From Rhizobium sp. BT03 (GTDB taxonomy: Bacteria; Pseudomonadota; Alphaproteobacteria; Rhizobiales; Rhizobiaceae), in the NCBI RefSeq assembly GCF_030053155.1, contig NZ_CP125640.1, positions 3,304,001 through 3,368,000 of the forward strand: 64,000 nucleotides of DNA, written 5' to 3'. The notes under the pieces were generated by a model. The model had not been told where the DNA came from. It worked only from the letters and a program-made list of their open reading frames with translations, and did not search any database. Of this stretch, positions 17,949-25,598 are shown one piece after another (within the stretch, counting starts at the first letter, position 1; each line of letters starts with the position of its first letter). A program made the translations under genes and the position numbers.

Positions 17949-18346
17949 TGGCCAGTGAAGCAATGGACAGAGCGCTGGAACAGCTCGACCAGGCGGTGAC
18001 CGCCGTTGTCACCGCGGCGGCCCACGCACCTGAGGCGGCCAGTGCTGCGACCGGCGGGGCGATCGATCCCTTCGTCTTCCAGCTGGCGATCTTCGTGTTG
18101 TCGATCTTCGTCGGTTATTACGTCGTTTGGTCGGTGACGCCGGCGCTGCACACGCCGCTGATGGCCGTCACCAATGCGATCTCCTCCGTCATCGTCGTCG
18201 GCGCCCTTCTGGCAGTCGGCATCTCGACAAGCGGGCTTGCGACCGGCTTCGGTTTCGTCGCGCTCGTGCTCGTCTCGGTGAACATTTTCGGCGGCTTCCT
18301 CGTGACGCAGCGGATGCTCTCGATGTACCGCAAGAAGGACCGGTGA
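17948..18346 (+). CDS. pntAB: Proton-translocating NAD(P) transhydrogenase, alpha-2 subunit
   Basis: 132 residues carrying the membrane helices that correspond to the C-terminal part of fused PntA (dII). A hydrophilic and Ala-rich N-terminus is followed by IDPFVFQLAIFVLSIFVGYY and two further helices. ATG 17948 overlaps the pntAA stop (TGATG), so translation is coupled. A GTG one codon earlier is the other option. pntB begins seven bases after the stop. Confidence 0.92.
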   Translation: MASEAMDRALEQLDQAVTAVVTAAAHAPEAASAATGGAIDPFVFQLAIFVLSIFVGYYVVWSVTPALHTPLMAVTNAISSVIVVGALLAVGISTSGLATGFGFVALVLVSVNIFGGFLVTQRMLSMYRKKDR

Positions 18347-18353
18347 GGAACCG

Positions 18354-19751
18354 ATGACCAATATCGCAGCCTTCCTCTACCTCGTCTCCGGCGTTCTTTT
18401 CATCCTGGCACTGCGGGGTCTCTCGCATCCGGCCACCAGCCGCAAGGGCAATCTCTACGGCATGATCGGCATGGGGATTGCGATCCTGACGACGCTGGTG
18501 CTGGCGACGCCTGACTTCGGCGGCTTCGTGCTGATCATCCTCGGCCTTGCCATCGGCGGCAGCGTCGGCGCCTATGTCGCCCGCACCATCGCCATGACCT
18601 CGATGCCGCAGCTCGTCGCCGGCTTTCATTCGCTGGTCGGCCTTGCCGCCGTCTTGGTCGCGGCCTCGGCGCTCTATACCCCCGCCTCCTTCGGCATCGG
18701 CGAGATCGGCCACATCCACACCGAGGCGCGCGTTGAGATGGCGCTCGGCGTGGCGATCGGTGCGCTGACCTTCACCGGCTCGATCATCGCCTTCCTGAAG
18801 CTCGATGGGCGCATGTCCGGCAAGCCGATCCTGCTGCCTTACCGGCATATGATCAATGCGGCCCTGCTGGTGCTGATCGTGCTGTTCATCATCGGGCTTG
18901 CCGCCACCGAAAGTCATTTCGACTTCTGGGCCGTGGTGGCGCTGTCGCTGGCGCTCGGCGTTCTGCTGATCGTGCCGATCGGCGGCGCCGATATGCCGGT
19001 CGTCGTCTCGATGCTGAATTCCTATTCCGGATGGGCTGCGGCCGGCATCGGCTTCACGCTCGGCAATCTGGCGTTGATCATCACCGGCGCCCTCGTCGGT
19101 TCTTCCGGCGCCATTCTTTCCTACATCATGTGCAAGGGCATGAACCGCTCCTTCGTCTCCGTCATCCTCGGCGGTTTCGGCGGCGAGGCGGCATCCGGCG
19201 GGCCCGACACTTCAGACAAGACGGTCAAGCTCGGCTCGGCCGAGGATGCGGCCTATCTGATGGCCAACGCTTCGAAGGTCATCATCGTGCCGGGATACGG
19301 CATGGCGGTTGCCCAGGCCCAGCATGCGCTGCGCGAACTCGCCGACAATCTGAAGAAGAACGGCGTTGAAGTGAAATATGCGATCCACCCGGTCGCCGGC
19401 CGCATGCCCGGCCACATGAACGTGCTGCTCGCCGAAGCCAATGTTCCCTATGACGAGGTCTTCGAGCTCGAGGATATCAATTCGGAATTCGCCCAGGCCG
19501 ACGTCGCCTATGTCATCGGCGCCAACGACGTCACCAATCCGGCGGCGCGTGACGACAAGACCTCACCGATCTACGGCATGCCGATCCTCGACGTCGACCG
19601 GGCAAAGACCTGCCTCTTCGTCAAACGATCGCTCGGCTCGGGCTATGCCGGCATCGACAATACGCTGTTCTACAAGGACGGCACGATGATGTTGCTCGGC
19701 GACGCGAAGAAAATGACCGAGGATATCAACAAGGCGATCGCGCACGGATGA
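18354..19751 (+). CDS. pntB: Proton-translocating NAD(P) transhydrogenase, beta subunit
   Basis: 465 residues: about eight to nine membrane helices (1-265) forming part of the proton channel, then the NADP(H)-binding dIII domain. dIII shows VIIVPGYGMAVAQAQHALRE (GYGMAVAQ turn), HPVAGRMPGHMNVLLAEA and KRSLGSGYAGIDN, all diagnostic. Length and motifs are complete. It is the last gene of the pnt operon, followed by a stem-loop. Confidence 0.96.
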   Translation: MTNIAAFLYLVSGVLFILALRGLSHPATSRKGNLYGMIGMGIAILTTLVLATPDFGGFVLIILGLAIGGSVGAYVARTIAMTSMPQLVAGFHSLVGLAAVLVAASALYTPASFGIGEIGHIHTEARVEMALGVAIGALTFTGSIIAFLKLDGRMSGKPILLPYRHMINAALLVLIVLFIIGLAATESHFDFWAVVALSLALGVLLIVPIGGADMPVVVSMLNSYSGWAAAGIGFTLGNLALIITGALVGSSGAILSYIMCKGMNRSFVSVILGGFGGEAASGGPDTSDKTVKLGSAEDAAYLMANASKVIIVPGYGMAVAQAQHALRELADNLKKNGVEVKYAIHPVAGRMPGHMNVLLAEANVPYDEVFELEDINSEFAQADVAYVIGANDVTNPAARDDKTSPIYGMPILDVDRAKTCLFVKRSLGSGYAGIDNTLFYKDGTMMLLGDAKKMTEDINKAIAHG

Positions 19752-19758
19752 CGCCGAT

Positions 19759-19781
19759 ACAGCCGCCCTTCGGGCGGCTGT
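19759..19781 (+). terminator. Stem-loop after pntB
   Basis: A 10-bp perfect stem ACAGCCGCCC/GGGCGGCTGT with a TTC loop, eight bases after the pntB stop. The T-tract is weak. It sits between the convergent pntB and DUF992 genes. Confidence 0.7.
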
Positions 19782-19808
19782 TCGACTGACGCCGGATGGT
19801 CTGTGCCG

Positions 19809-20291
19809 TCATACCTCGCCCGGCACGAGCGTCATCTTCTCGACTCCGATCGCGAGGTTCAGCCCTTCCTGGGCCTGGACATTCAGCGGCTGCAGCATGA
19901 ACGCCTTGTTCGTGCCGCCGGCGATCACCTTGGCGCCGGCGCCTGCGCCGATGCTCGCATCCGCCCCGACGCCGTAATATTCGCCGGCCAGTGCGAATTG
20001 CGGCATATCCGTGCCGGTTTTTGCCAGCACCTGCCAGATCATCACGCTCTTGCCGGTCTGACCGATGTCGAGGCCGAATTTCTCGATCTTGCCGGCATAT
20101 ACAGCCTTGGCGCCGCCTGATGCCGGCGTGTAGGTGCAGATCAGGTTCTTCTGCGAGGTGATGATCAGACCCTGGCCGCCATCCGATCCGCAGACCAGGC
20201 GGCCAAGCGTGACATAATTTTCCGCGCCGGCCGGATTTGCCCAGGCAGCGGCCGCCAGAGCCGCGGCTGCGATCATCGTTTGCTTGAACAT
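19809..20291 (-). CDS. DUF992 exported protein
   Basis: 160 residues with a signal peptide (MFKQTMIAAAALAAAAWANP then AGA) and a mature part typical of DUF992 (GRLVCGSDGGQGLIITSQKN, YAGKIEKFGLDIG, GGTNKAFMLQPLNVQAQEG). The molecular function of the family is unknown to me. Two cysteines in the mature part could form a disulfide. The start ATG 20291 has AAGGAGAAAG just upstream. A near-ideal EcfG promoter lies 31 bases upstream, which suggests induction by general stress. A longer frame running into the kinase gene is not credible. Confidence 0.85.
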   Translation of the reverse strand: MFKQTMIAAAALAAAAWANPAGAENYVTLGRLVCGSDGGQGLIITSQKNLICTYTPASGGAKAVYAGKIEKFGLDIGQTGKSVMIWQVLAKTGTDMPQFALAGEYYGVGADASIGAGAGAKVIAGGTNKAFMLQPLNVQAQEGLNLAIGVEKMTLVPGEV

Positions 20292-20321
20292 GGTCTTTCT
20301 CCTTGGGAACGACCTGTTCGA

Positions 20322-20346
20322 AACGGGTAGGGGTGGCGATTGTTCC
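20322..20346 (-). promoter_or_regulatory. EcfG (general stress sigma factor) type promoter of the DUF992 gene
   Basis: On the minus strand GGAAC (20346-20342), a 16-base spacer and CGTT (20325-20322) match the alphaproteobacterial EcfG/RpoE2 promoter pattern GGAAC-N16/17-CGTT. It fits in the 59-base gap behind the histidine kinase stop, at the right distance from ATG 20291. Confidence 0.65.
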
Positions 20347-20350
20347 TGAT

Positions 20351-22003
20351 TTAGTCGCGTTCCAGCGTGGCGCGCTGCGCCGTCAGCACCCACAACAGGC
20401 CCTCGGGCCGGAAATCGACCTGCACCGTGCCGCGGAAAGCGGAGGCGGCATGGGCCTTGATGACGGTTGTGCCGAAGCCGGATCGGGTCGGCTCTGCCAC
20501 CGGCGGGCCGCCGCGCTCCTCCCAGGTGAAGCGGAGCAGGGCATCCGGCTTGTCTTCTTCCCTGACATCATGCCATTCGAAGCGGACACGGCCTTGCGGG
20601 ACGGAGAGCGCACCGTATTTCACCGAATTGGTGGCGAGTTCATGCAGGGCAAGCCCGAGATTCTGCACCGCATCCGGCTTCAGCACGAAATCTTTGCCTG
20701 TGATTTCGATCTGTTCGCGAGATTGCGGGAAGGCCTGCAGGTGGATGTCGACGACCCGCCGCAGCGACACGCCTCCCCATTGCTCGCTGGTCAGAAGCTC
20801 GATCGAACGCCCCAGCCCTTCGAGACGATCGGCGACGGCGGCCTGGAAGGTCTCGACGCTGTCGGCCTGTTTGGCGAGCTGGCGCATCATGGCCTGGGCC
20901 AGCGTCAGAAGGTTTTTGGTGCGGTGGACGAGCTCGTGCATGACGAAGCGCAGCCGGTCCTCGGTCTGGCTGCGATCGAAGGAGGCATTCGAAAGGGCGA
21001 TCGCCACCTGGTTCGCCTCGATGACGCTGGTCTCGACCGGCGAGACGATATGGCCTTCGCCCATGCGGTTGGCCATTTCGGCGATATCGCGGATGGTGGT
21101 GCGCACCTGTCTTGCGACGGCATAGGCGCCGAGCACGGCGACGAGCACCAGGGCCACGCCGCCGATGATGAGGAAACGCCAGGTGCTGAGGATCGATGCC
21201 TGGGCGATCGGTCCCCAGATCACCGTCTTCCACGACCAACCGGGAATCCTGGAATAACCGAGCAGCATGTGCGGCAGGATCGTCTCGTCCTGGAAGACGC
21301 CGCGTGACGCGGTGAATGCCGGCAGGATGCGCGGATCGAAGGGCGTACCGGGTTCGAGATTGGCGGGGCCGGTGGAGGCGACGACGTGGCCGCTCTGATC
21401 GATGACGGCGGCAGACCAGCCGGGAGCAAGGCCTTCGGTTGTCACGAGTTTGCCGAGATCCTTGGCGTCCTGGGTAATGATCAGGGCGGCGACGGGGTCA
21501 TTCTTCCGCGGCAGGGTGACGTTATAGACCCAGTCGCCGCTGGTGCGGCCGCGAAAGACGTCGGAGGCCTCGATGCGACCGGAGGCCATGACTTCCTGGA
21601 GGGCCGGGATGTTCGCTATCTCACCGAGCGGAGTGCCGAACGCCCGGCGCGTATTCAAGAGTTGCCGGCCGGCGCCGTCGACGGCGATGACGAACAGCGT
21701 ATTGTCTCTGAGGGCCGTTTCCGTGCGCTGATGGAAGGCGGCGAGATTGCCGTCTTCGAGTTCCGGTGAACTCGAAAGCAGCCGCAGCGTCGTCGCCATG
21801 TCCTGAAGCTGGCGGTCGATGATGCGCGAGAGCGCAAGCGCATCCTGGGCCGTCTCGCGCTTCAGCGTCGAGCGCTGATTGTCCTCAAGCTGCAGCAGAA
21901 GCAGCGCCACGAAGGCGAAGATCGGCACTGCGATCGCCACCGCCATGGCGACGAGATAGGTGCCGATCGAGGCCTTGGGAAAGAACAGTGCGACGATTTT
22001 CAT
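20351..22003 (-). CDS. HWE-family sensor histidine kinase with a periplasmic sensor domain
   Basis: 550 residues. N-terminal membrane helix (about 13-36), a periplasmic Cache-like sensor (about 37-270), a second helix (about 275-300), a HAMP-like linker, then the kinase. The phosphoacceptor region is FVMHELVHRTKNLLTLAQAM. The ATPase part has HELATNSVKYGALS, TWEERGG and SGFGT, i.e. the diagnostic His and W-x-E of HWE kinases. Such kinases often signal through stand-alone receivers, and several feed the general stress PhyR-NepR-EcfG switch. No response regulator is adjacent, so this is an orphan. The EcfG-type promoter just downstream makes a stress link worth testing. Confidence 0.92.
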   Translation of the reverse strand: MKIVALFFPKASIGTYLVAMAVAIAVPIFAFVALLLLQLEDNQRSTLKRETAQDALALSRIIDRQLQDMATTLRLLSSSPELEDGNLAAFHQRTETALRDNTLFVIAVDGAGRQLLNTRRAFGTPLGEIANIPALQEVMASGRIEASDVFRGRTSGDWVYNVTLPRKNDPVAALIITQDAKDLGKLVTTEGLAPGWSAAVIDQSGHVVASTGPANLEPGTPFDPRILPAFTASRGVFQDETILPHMLLGYSRIPGWSWKTVIWGPIAQASILSTWRFLIIGGVALVLVAVLGAYAVARQVRTTIRDIAEMANRMGEGHIVSPVETSVIEANQVAIALSNASFDRSQTEDRLRFVMHELVHRTKNLLTLAQAMMRQLAKQADSVETFQAAVADRLEGLGRSIELLTSEQWGGVSLRRVVDIHLQAFPQSREQIEITGKDFVLKPDAVQNLGLALHELATNSVKYGALSVPQGRVRFEWHDVREEDKPDALLRFTWEERGGPPVAEPTRSGFGTTVIKAHAASAFRGTVQVDFRPEGLLWVLTAQRATLERD

Positions 22004-22259
22004 TTATTGCGCCACATTGCATGCAGCGGGCAACGGTTTTCGCGAGCGGTCAGGAAAGCAACGATCCGCATCTTTCGCAAGCCGCCCTCAATATGGTTCG
22101 AACGCCCGATAGCAGGCTATCGAAGCACTGCCATGTTAGGGGGAGCAGGATCAGGTTGCAACATACTATAATATGTCACCGGGGACGATGGCAGTTTTTC
22201 GGCGTCTCGTTTCGAGGTCGTGCGGCGGCCGATGTTTCGGCCGGCCGACTGATGTCCCC
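22004..22259. promoter_or_regulatory. Non-coding region upstream of the HWE kinase
   Basis: No gene is seen. Toward the kinase, TTGCAA (22156-22161) and TAACAT (22138-22133, minus strand) are 17 bases apart, a plausible promoter with a leader of about 120 bases. A perfect CGATAGC-ag-GCTATCG hairpin (22107-22122) lies in that leader. The region continues into the RIME-like copy B. Confidence 0.35.
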
Positions 22260-22371
22260 AGAATAGGATCCGGATTTTAGGCCCGACTGGCCTAAAATCT
22301 GAATCCTATTCTAAATTAAAGAGTTAGAGCATGTCCGAAAACCGCTGACACTTTTCGGCGTCATGCTCTAG
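22260..22371. repeat. RIME-like intergenic element, copy B
   Basis: The reverse complement of this stretch aligns along its full length with copy A at 2439-2556. Shared modules are AGAATAGGAT/ATCCTATTCT around an inner TTTAGGCC-type stem (22260-22313) and GAGCATGTCCGAAAA to CATGCTC (22326-22369). The stop codon of the TPR lipoprotein gene (22368-22370) lies inside its final CTAG. Insertion may therefore have supplied the gene's current 3' end. Confidence 0.75.
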
Positions 22372-23237
22372 CCGGCTGGGGCGACGCCGACGCGGGCAAG
22401 GCCGTCGCGGGCCGGCTGGTATTTGGGATCGAGGCCAACGGCGTGGCGATAGGACCGGGCGGCCTTCGCCTTGTCGCCGCGCCGCTCGTAGACGAGCGCC
22501 TGGTTGGCCCAGGATTCGGCGATGTTGCCATTTAGTTCGATCGCATGGTTGAAATCGGCAAAGGCGTTGTCGTTGTCGTTCAGCGCGATATAGGAAATGC
22601 CGCGGCCATTATAGGGCTCGGGCGAATTCGGCGCGAGCGAGATCGCCTTCGAGAAATCGTCGATCGCCTTGTCCTGCTGATTGCGCTTCTGGTAGATCAG
22701 GCCACGATTGTGATAGGCGCGGCCATCGGTGGTGCCGAGCTGGATCGCCCTGTCGAAATCGTTGAAGGCCTGGTCGTCCTGGCCGGCCATGCGATAGACG
22801 TTGCCGCGGCCGATATAGGCGACGTCATAGCTCGGATTGATCTGCAGCGCGGCATTGTAATCGCTGATCGCCTGGGCCTGCTGGCCCATGTTGCGATAGA
22901 CCAGGGCGCGGTTGGCATAGGCCTGGAAAAACCGCGGATTGATCTGCAACGCGGTGTTGAAATCGTTCAGCGCCTGACGGAACTGGCCGCCGCGGCCATA
23001 GGCGGAACCGCGGACGTTGTAGCCCTCGGGATCCTTGGGATTGGCGTTGATGACAGCCGTCAGCGAGGCGATATTTTCTTCCGAACCCTGCGCCTTGTCG
23101 ATGCGGATCACGGCATCCGTTGTGTTTGTCGTCTCACAGCCGGCAAGGCCGAACATTGCCGCCAGCGCCAAAGCGGGCAGGAATGCGGTTTTCTGCAGGC
23201 GCCAGGCGCGGGACGGATTCAAGGTGTTGACAGCCAT
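22368..23237 (-). CDS. TPR-repeat lipoprotein (NlpI-like)
   Basis: 289 residues. The N-terminus has a lipoprotein signal ending in LAGC, so Cys34 is probably lipidated and the protein anchored in the envelope. After that come six to seven tetratricopeptide repeats (AYANRALVYRNMGQQAQAIS and similar blocks about every 34 residues), which serve as protein-binding scaffolds. Family relatives bind envelope hydrolases or secretion components. No partner is evident here. ATG 23237 is chosen because it places the signal peptide at the N-terminus. The longer frame from 23369 is implausible. Confidence 0.87.
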   Translation of the reverse strand: MAVNTLNPSRAWRLQKTAFLPALALAAMFGLAGCETTNTTDAVIRIDKAQGSEENIASLTAVINANPKDPEGYNVRGSAYGRGGQFRQALNDFNTALQINPRFFQAYANRALVYRNMGQQAQAISDYNAALQINPSYDVAYIGRGNVYRMAGQDDQAFNDFDRAIQLGTTDGRAYHNRGLIYQKRNQQDKAIDDFSKAISLAPNSPEPYNGRGISYIALNDNDNAFADFNHAIELNGNIAESWANQALVYERRGDKAKAARSYRHAVGLDPKYQPARDGLARVGVAPAG

Positions 23238-23372
23238 TCGGGCTCGCTTTCCCCATGCGGCATATCCGATACCGGGATATGCGCTCTTCAGCGGCAAACT
23301 AAAAAAGGCGGTGGCGAACCCATCGCCCCCGCCACAATGCATCTGAAAACGTCGAAAAAACGACGGCAACGC

Positions 23373-23585
23373 TCAGCGTGCGACCAGACCTTCGCGCTGG
23401 GCGCGCTTGCGGGCCAGCTTGCGAACGCGGCGAACAGCCTCAGCCTTTTCGCGCGCACGCTTCTGCGACGGCTTCTCGTAATAGTCGCGCATCTTCATTT
23501 CGCGGAAAATGCCTTCGCGCTGCATCTTCTTCTTGAGAGCGCGGAGAGCCTGATCGACATTGTTATCGCGGACAAGTACCTGCAC
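23373..23585 (-). CDS. rpsU: Small ribosomal subunit protein S21
   Basis: About 70 residues, very basic, with the conserved [20 protein letters not shown] start and the [17 protein letters not shown] core of S21, which helps 30S subunits bind mRNA leaders. GTG 23585 gives the usual family N-terminus. GTG 23594 would add three residues (MIL). An AAAGGAA lies upstream, two bases from the earlier GTG and about eleven from the later one, so the exact start is uncertain. The 165 bases upstream, before the cyclase gene on the same strand, show no other gene. Confidence 0.93.
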   Translation of the reverse strand: MQVLVRDNNVDQALRALKKKMQREGIFREMKMRDYYEKPSQKRAREKAEAVRRVRKLARKRAQREGLVAR

Positions 23586-23759
23586 GAGAATCACGTTCCT
23601 TTGGTTGGTGATGCCTGCGGCGGCGCAGCGCCAGGGGCAAAAATATAACGTTCGCGCGGCCGCAGCCTTGCGATTGGTGATGCGGGATAGCAGATCGGGT
23701 ATAGGAAGTCCAGATGGATATGGGAAGCGGGCGGAAAAATCACGCTTGCCCTTATCCGG

Positions 23760-25349
23760 TCACGATCCGGCCGCCTCGGGCGCGGTTTCATCCAGTGCGG
23801 CGATCGCCTCCTTGAGAGCCGTCCTGACCCGCAGGCGATCGGCCGGCTCCAGCCGGCTCATATCCAGGTGCAGGTCGAGGCCCGATAGGTGCTCACTGAG
23901 CACGCGGCTCTTATGGTCGGCGCCGAGCGTCAGCCCATCCACCGCATAGGGCACGATCTCGCGCTGTATGCCCTTCATCGTGATCGGCGGCAGCGGGTGG
24001 GCATCGACGATTTCGGTCACCAGCGCATAGGTTTCGTAGCTGATGACGATCTCGCCTCCCTGGGCGATCGATTGCAGCCGGGCTGCGAGATTGGCCTCCG
24101 CCCCGATGATCGTATAGTCCATGCGGTCGCTGCTGCCGAAATTGCCGACGTTGCAATAACCGCTGTTGATTCCCATGCGGACGACGAAAGGCTCTTCGGT
24201 GCCGTTTCTGCGCCATCTGTCCTTGAGTTCGCCGAGACGGCGCTGCATGTCTACGGCCATGCGCAGGCAGGCTTTGGCGTCCTCCTCCGGACCTTTGGTT
24301 TCCGGGTCGCCGAAAAACACCAGCATCGCGTCGCCGATGAACTTGTCCACCGTGCCGCCATGTTCCAGGGCAATGTTCGACATCTCCGTCAGATATTCGT
24401 TGAGCATCTCCGTCAGCGCTTCCGGCTGCAGCCGCTCGGTGGTCGCGGTGAAATCCTTGATGTCGGAGAAGAAGATCGTCAGGCGCTTGCGCTCGGTATG
24501 GACGACGACGTCCTTCTGTCCGGAGAAGATGCTCTTGTAGATCTGCGGCGAGAGATAGCGCGAAATCTTCAGGGAAACGCTGGCCAGAAACTCGTTCGCC
24601 GCTTCCAGATCCAGGTTGGCACTATGGATCGCGCGCGTCTGCTGCCGCTGGAGCAGAATGAAGCTGATGCCGATGAGAGCGACGAACAGGAAATAACAGA
24701 GCAGGTATTTGAAGGCGAAGACGTTACTCGCATAGGGCTGCCGGATGATGACTTCCTGAATGCCGCGCACATCGCCGACTTTCCAATCGGTCTTCGGGCT
24801 TTCGGGATGGGTATTGTGGCAGGCAACGCAGGCCTGGCCCATGACGACGGGGGTGATGAGGCGCAAAGTGTCGGTGAATCCGACACGGGTGAGATCGTTC
24901 AGCGTCTGCTGCGGATTGGCGCGCAGCGCGGCGAGGGCTTTGTTCTCGAATTCGTCGAGTTCGTGGGAGGCCCGGCTCTTGAACGGCAGGTCGGAGACGA
25001 AACGATAGGTGATATTGGCCTGCTGCTCCTTGATGACGTCGCCGAGTTCCAGGGAAAGGGTGGCCGGCAGCGGAACGGCGCCTGGTATATTCGCATAATT
25101 GTGCGAGACGACGGTGCCTTCGGTCGCACCGCTGGCGTGGGCGGCGAGAACACGGCCGACGACGTTGGCGGAATAATAGGATCGGATGCTCGATATCAGC
25201 GAGCTCATGTCGCGCGCCTGACGCCGCAGGGTATTTCCCGAGAGATCGCTGATATCGAGCCAAACGGCCAGCGGCAGTCCCGCGAGCATTGCCAGCACGA
25301 CGACGATCAGCCAATAGCCGCTCCGGCGCGCGGCGGTTTCGGAAATCAC
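23760..25349 (-). CDS. Class III adenylate cyclase with a periplasmic CxxCH heme-type sensor domain
   Basis: 529 residues. Membrane helix near 10-30, a periplasmic DUF3365/Tll0287-like domain (about 35-215), a second helix (about 220-245), then a class III cyclase domain (about 290-480). The periplasmic part contains CVACHNTHPES, a CxxCH motif for covalent heme c. The cyclase keeps FSDIKDF, DKFIGD, MDYTIIG and EANLAARL, so the metal-binding, substrate and transition-state residues look intact. It should make cAMP in response to redox state or a small gas or ligand at the heme. GTG 25349 is preferred because GAGGGG lies five bases before it. ATG 25379 is possible. Confidence 0.88.
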   Translation of the reverse strand: MISETAARRSGYWLIVVVLAMLAGLPLAVWLDISDLSGNTLRRQARDMSSLISSIRSYYSANVVGRVLAAHASGATEGTVVSHNYANIPGAVPLPATLSLELGDVIKEQQANITYRFVSDLPFKSRASHELDEFENKALAALRANPQQTLNDLTRVGFTDTLRLITPVVMGQACVACHNTHPESPKTDWKVGDVRGIQEVIIRQPYASNVFAFKYLLCYFLFVALIGISFILLQRQQTRAIHSANLDLEAANEFLASVSLKISRYLSPQIYKSIFSGQKDVVVHTERKRLTIFFSDIKDFTATTERLQPEALTEMLNEYLTEMSNIALEHGGTVDKFIGDAMLVFFGDPETKGPEEDAKACLRMAVDMQRRLGELKDRWRRNGTEEPFVVRMGINSGYCNVGNFGSSDRMDYTIIGAEANLAARLQSIAQGGEIVISYETYALVTEIVDAHPLPPITMKGIQREIVPYAVDGLTLGADHKSRVLSEHLSGLDLHLDMSRLEPADRLRVRTALKEAIAALDETAPEAAGS

Positions 25350-25598
25350 GGTGACCCCTCGTTCTTCTCTGGAAGGCATTCGATTTTCGACTGCTACAAG
25401 AACATTTCGCCGGCTGCCCGGCAAGATCGAAGCCCTGCCATATAGCCAAAAGCAGACCTAATCCGGATGTGTAGCGCGGCCCATTGAAAGAGAGGACCGC
25501 CACGGCATGTCCGAATGGCGTTCGGACCGAAAGCGGCGTAGCCTGCCGGCAGGTGCGGACCGTTTCTGCGGGCCGTGGAGGGGACACCCGGTGAGATC
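25350..25598. promoter_or_regulatory. Shared upstream region of two divergent adenylate cyclases
   Basis: 249 bases between the GTG of the heme-type cyclase and the ATG of the CHASE2 cyclase. It must carry both promoters. The minus-strand ribosome-binding site is at 25355-25360, and GGTGAG lies just before the plus-strand ATG. I found no clear known operator. Confidence 0.4.

Noticed and set aside
22167..22172. Perfect TATAAT on the plus strand
   Set aside because: No matching -35 at 16-18 bases and no plus-strand gene follows. The region serves the minus-strand kinase.
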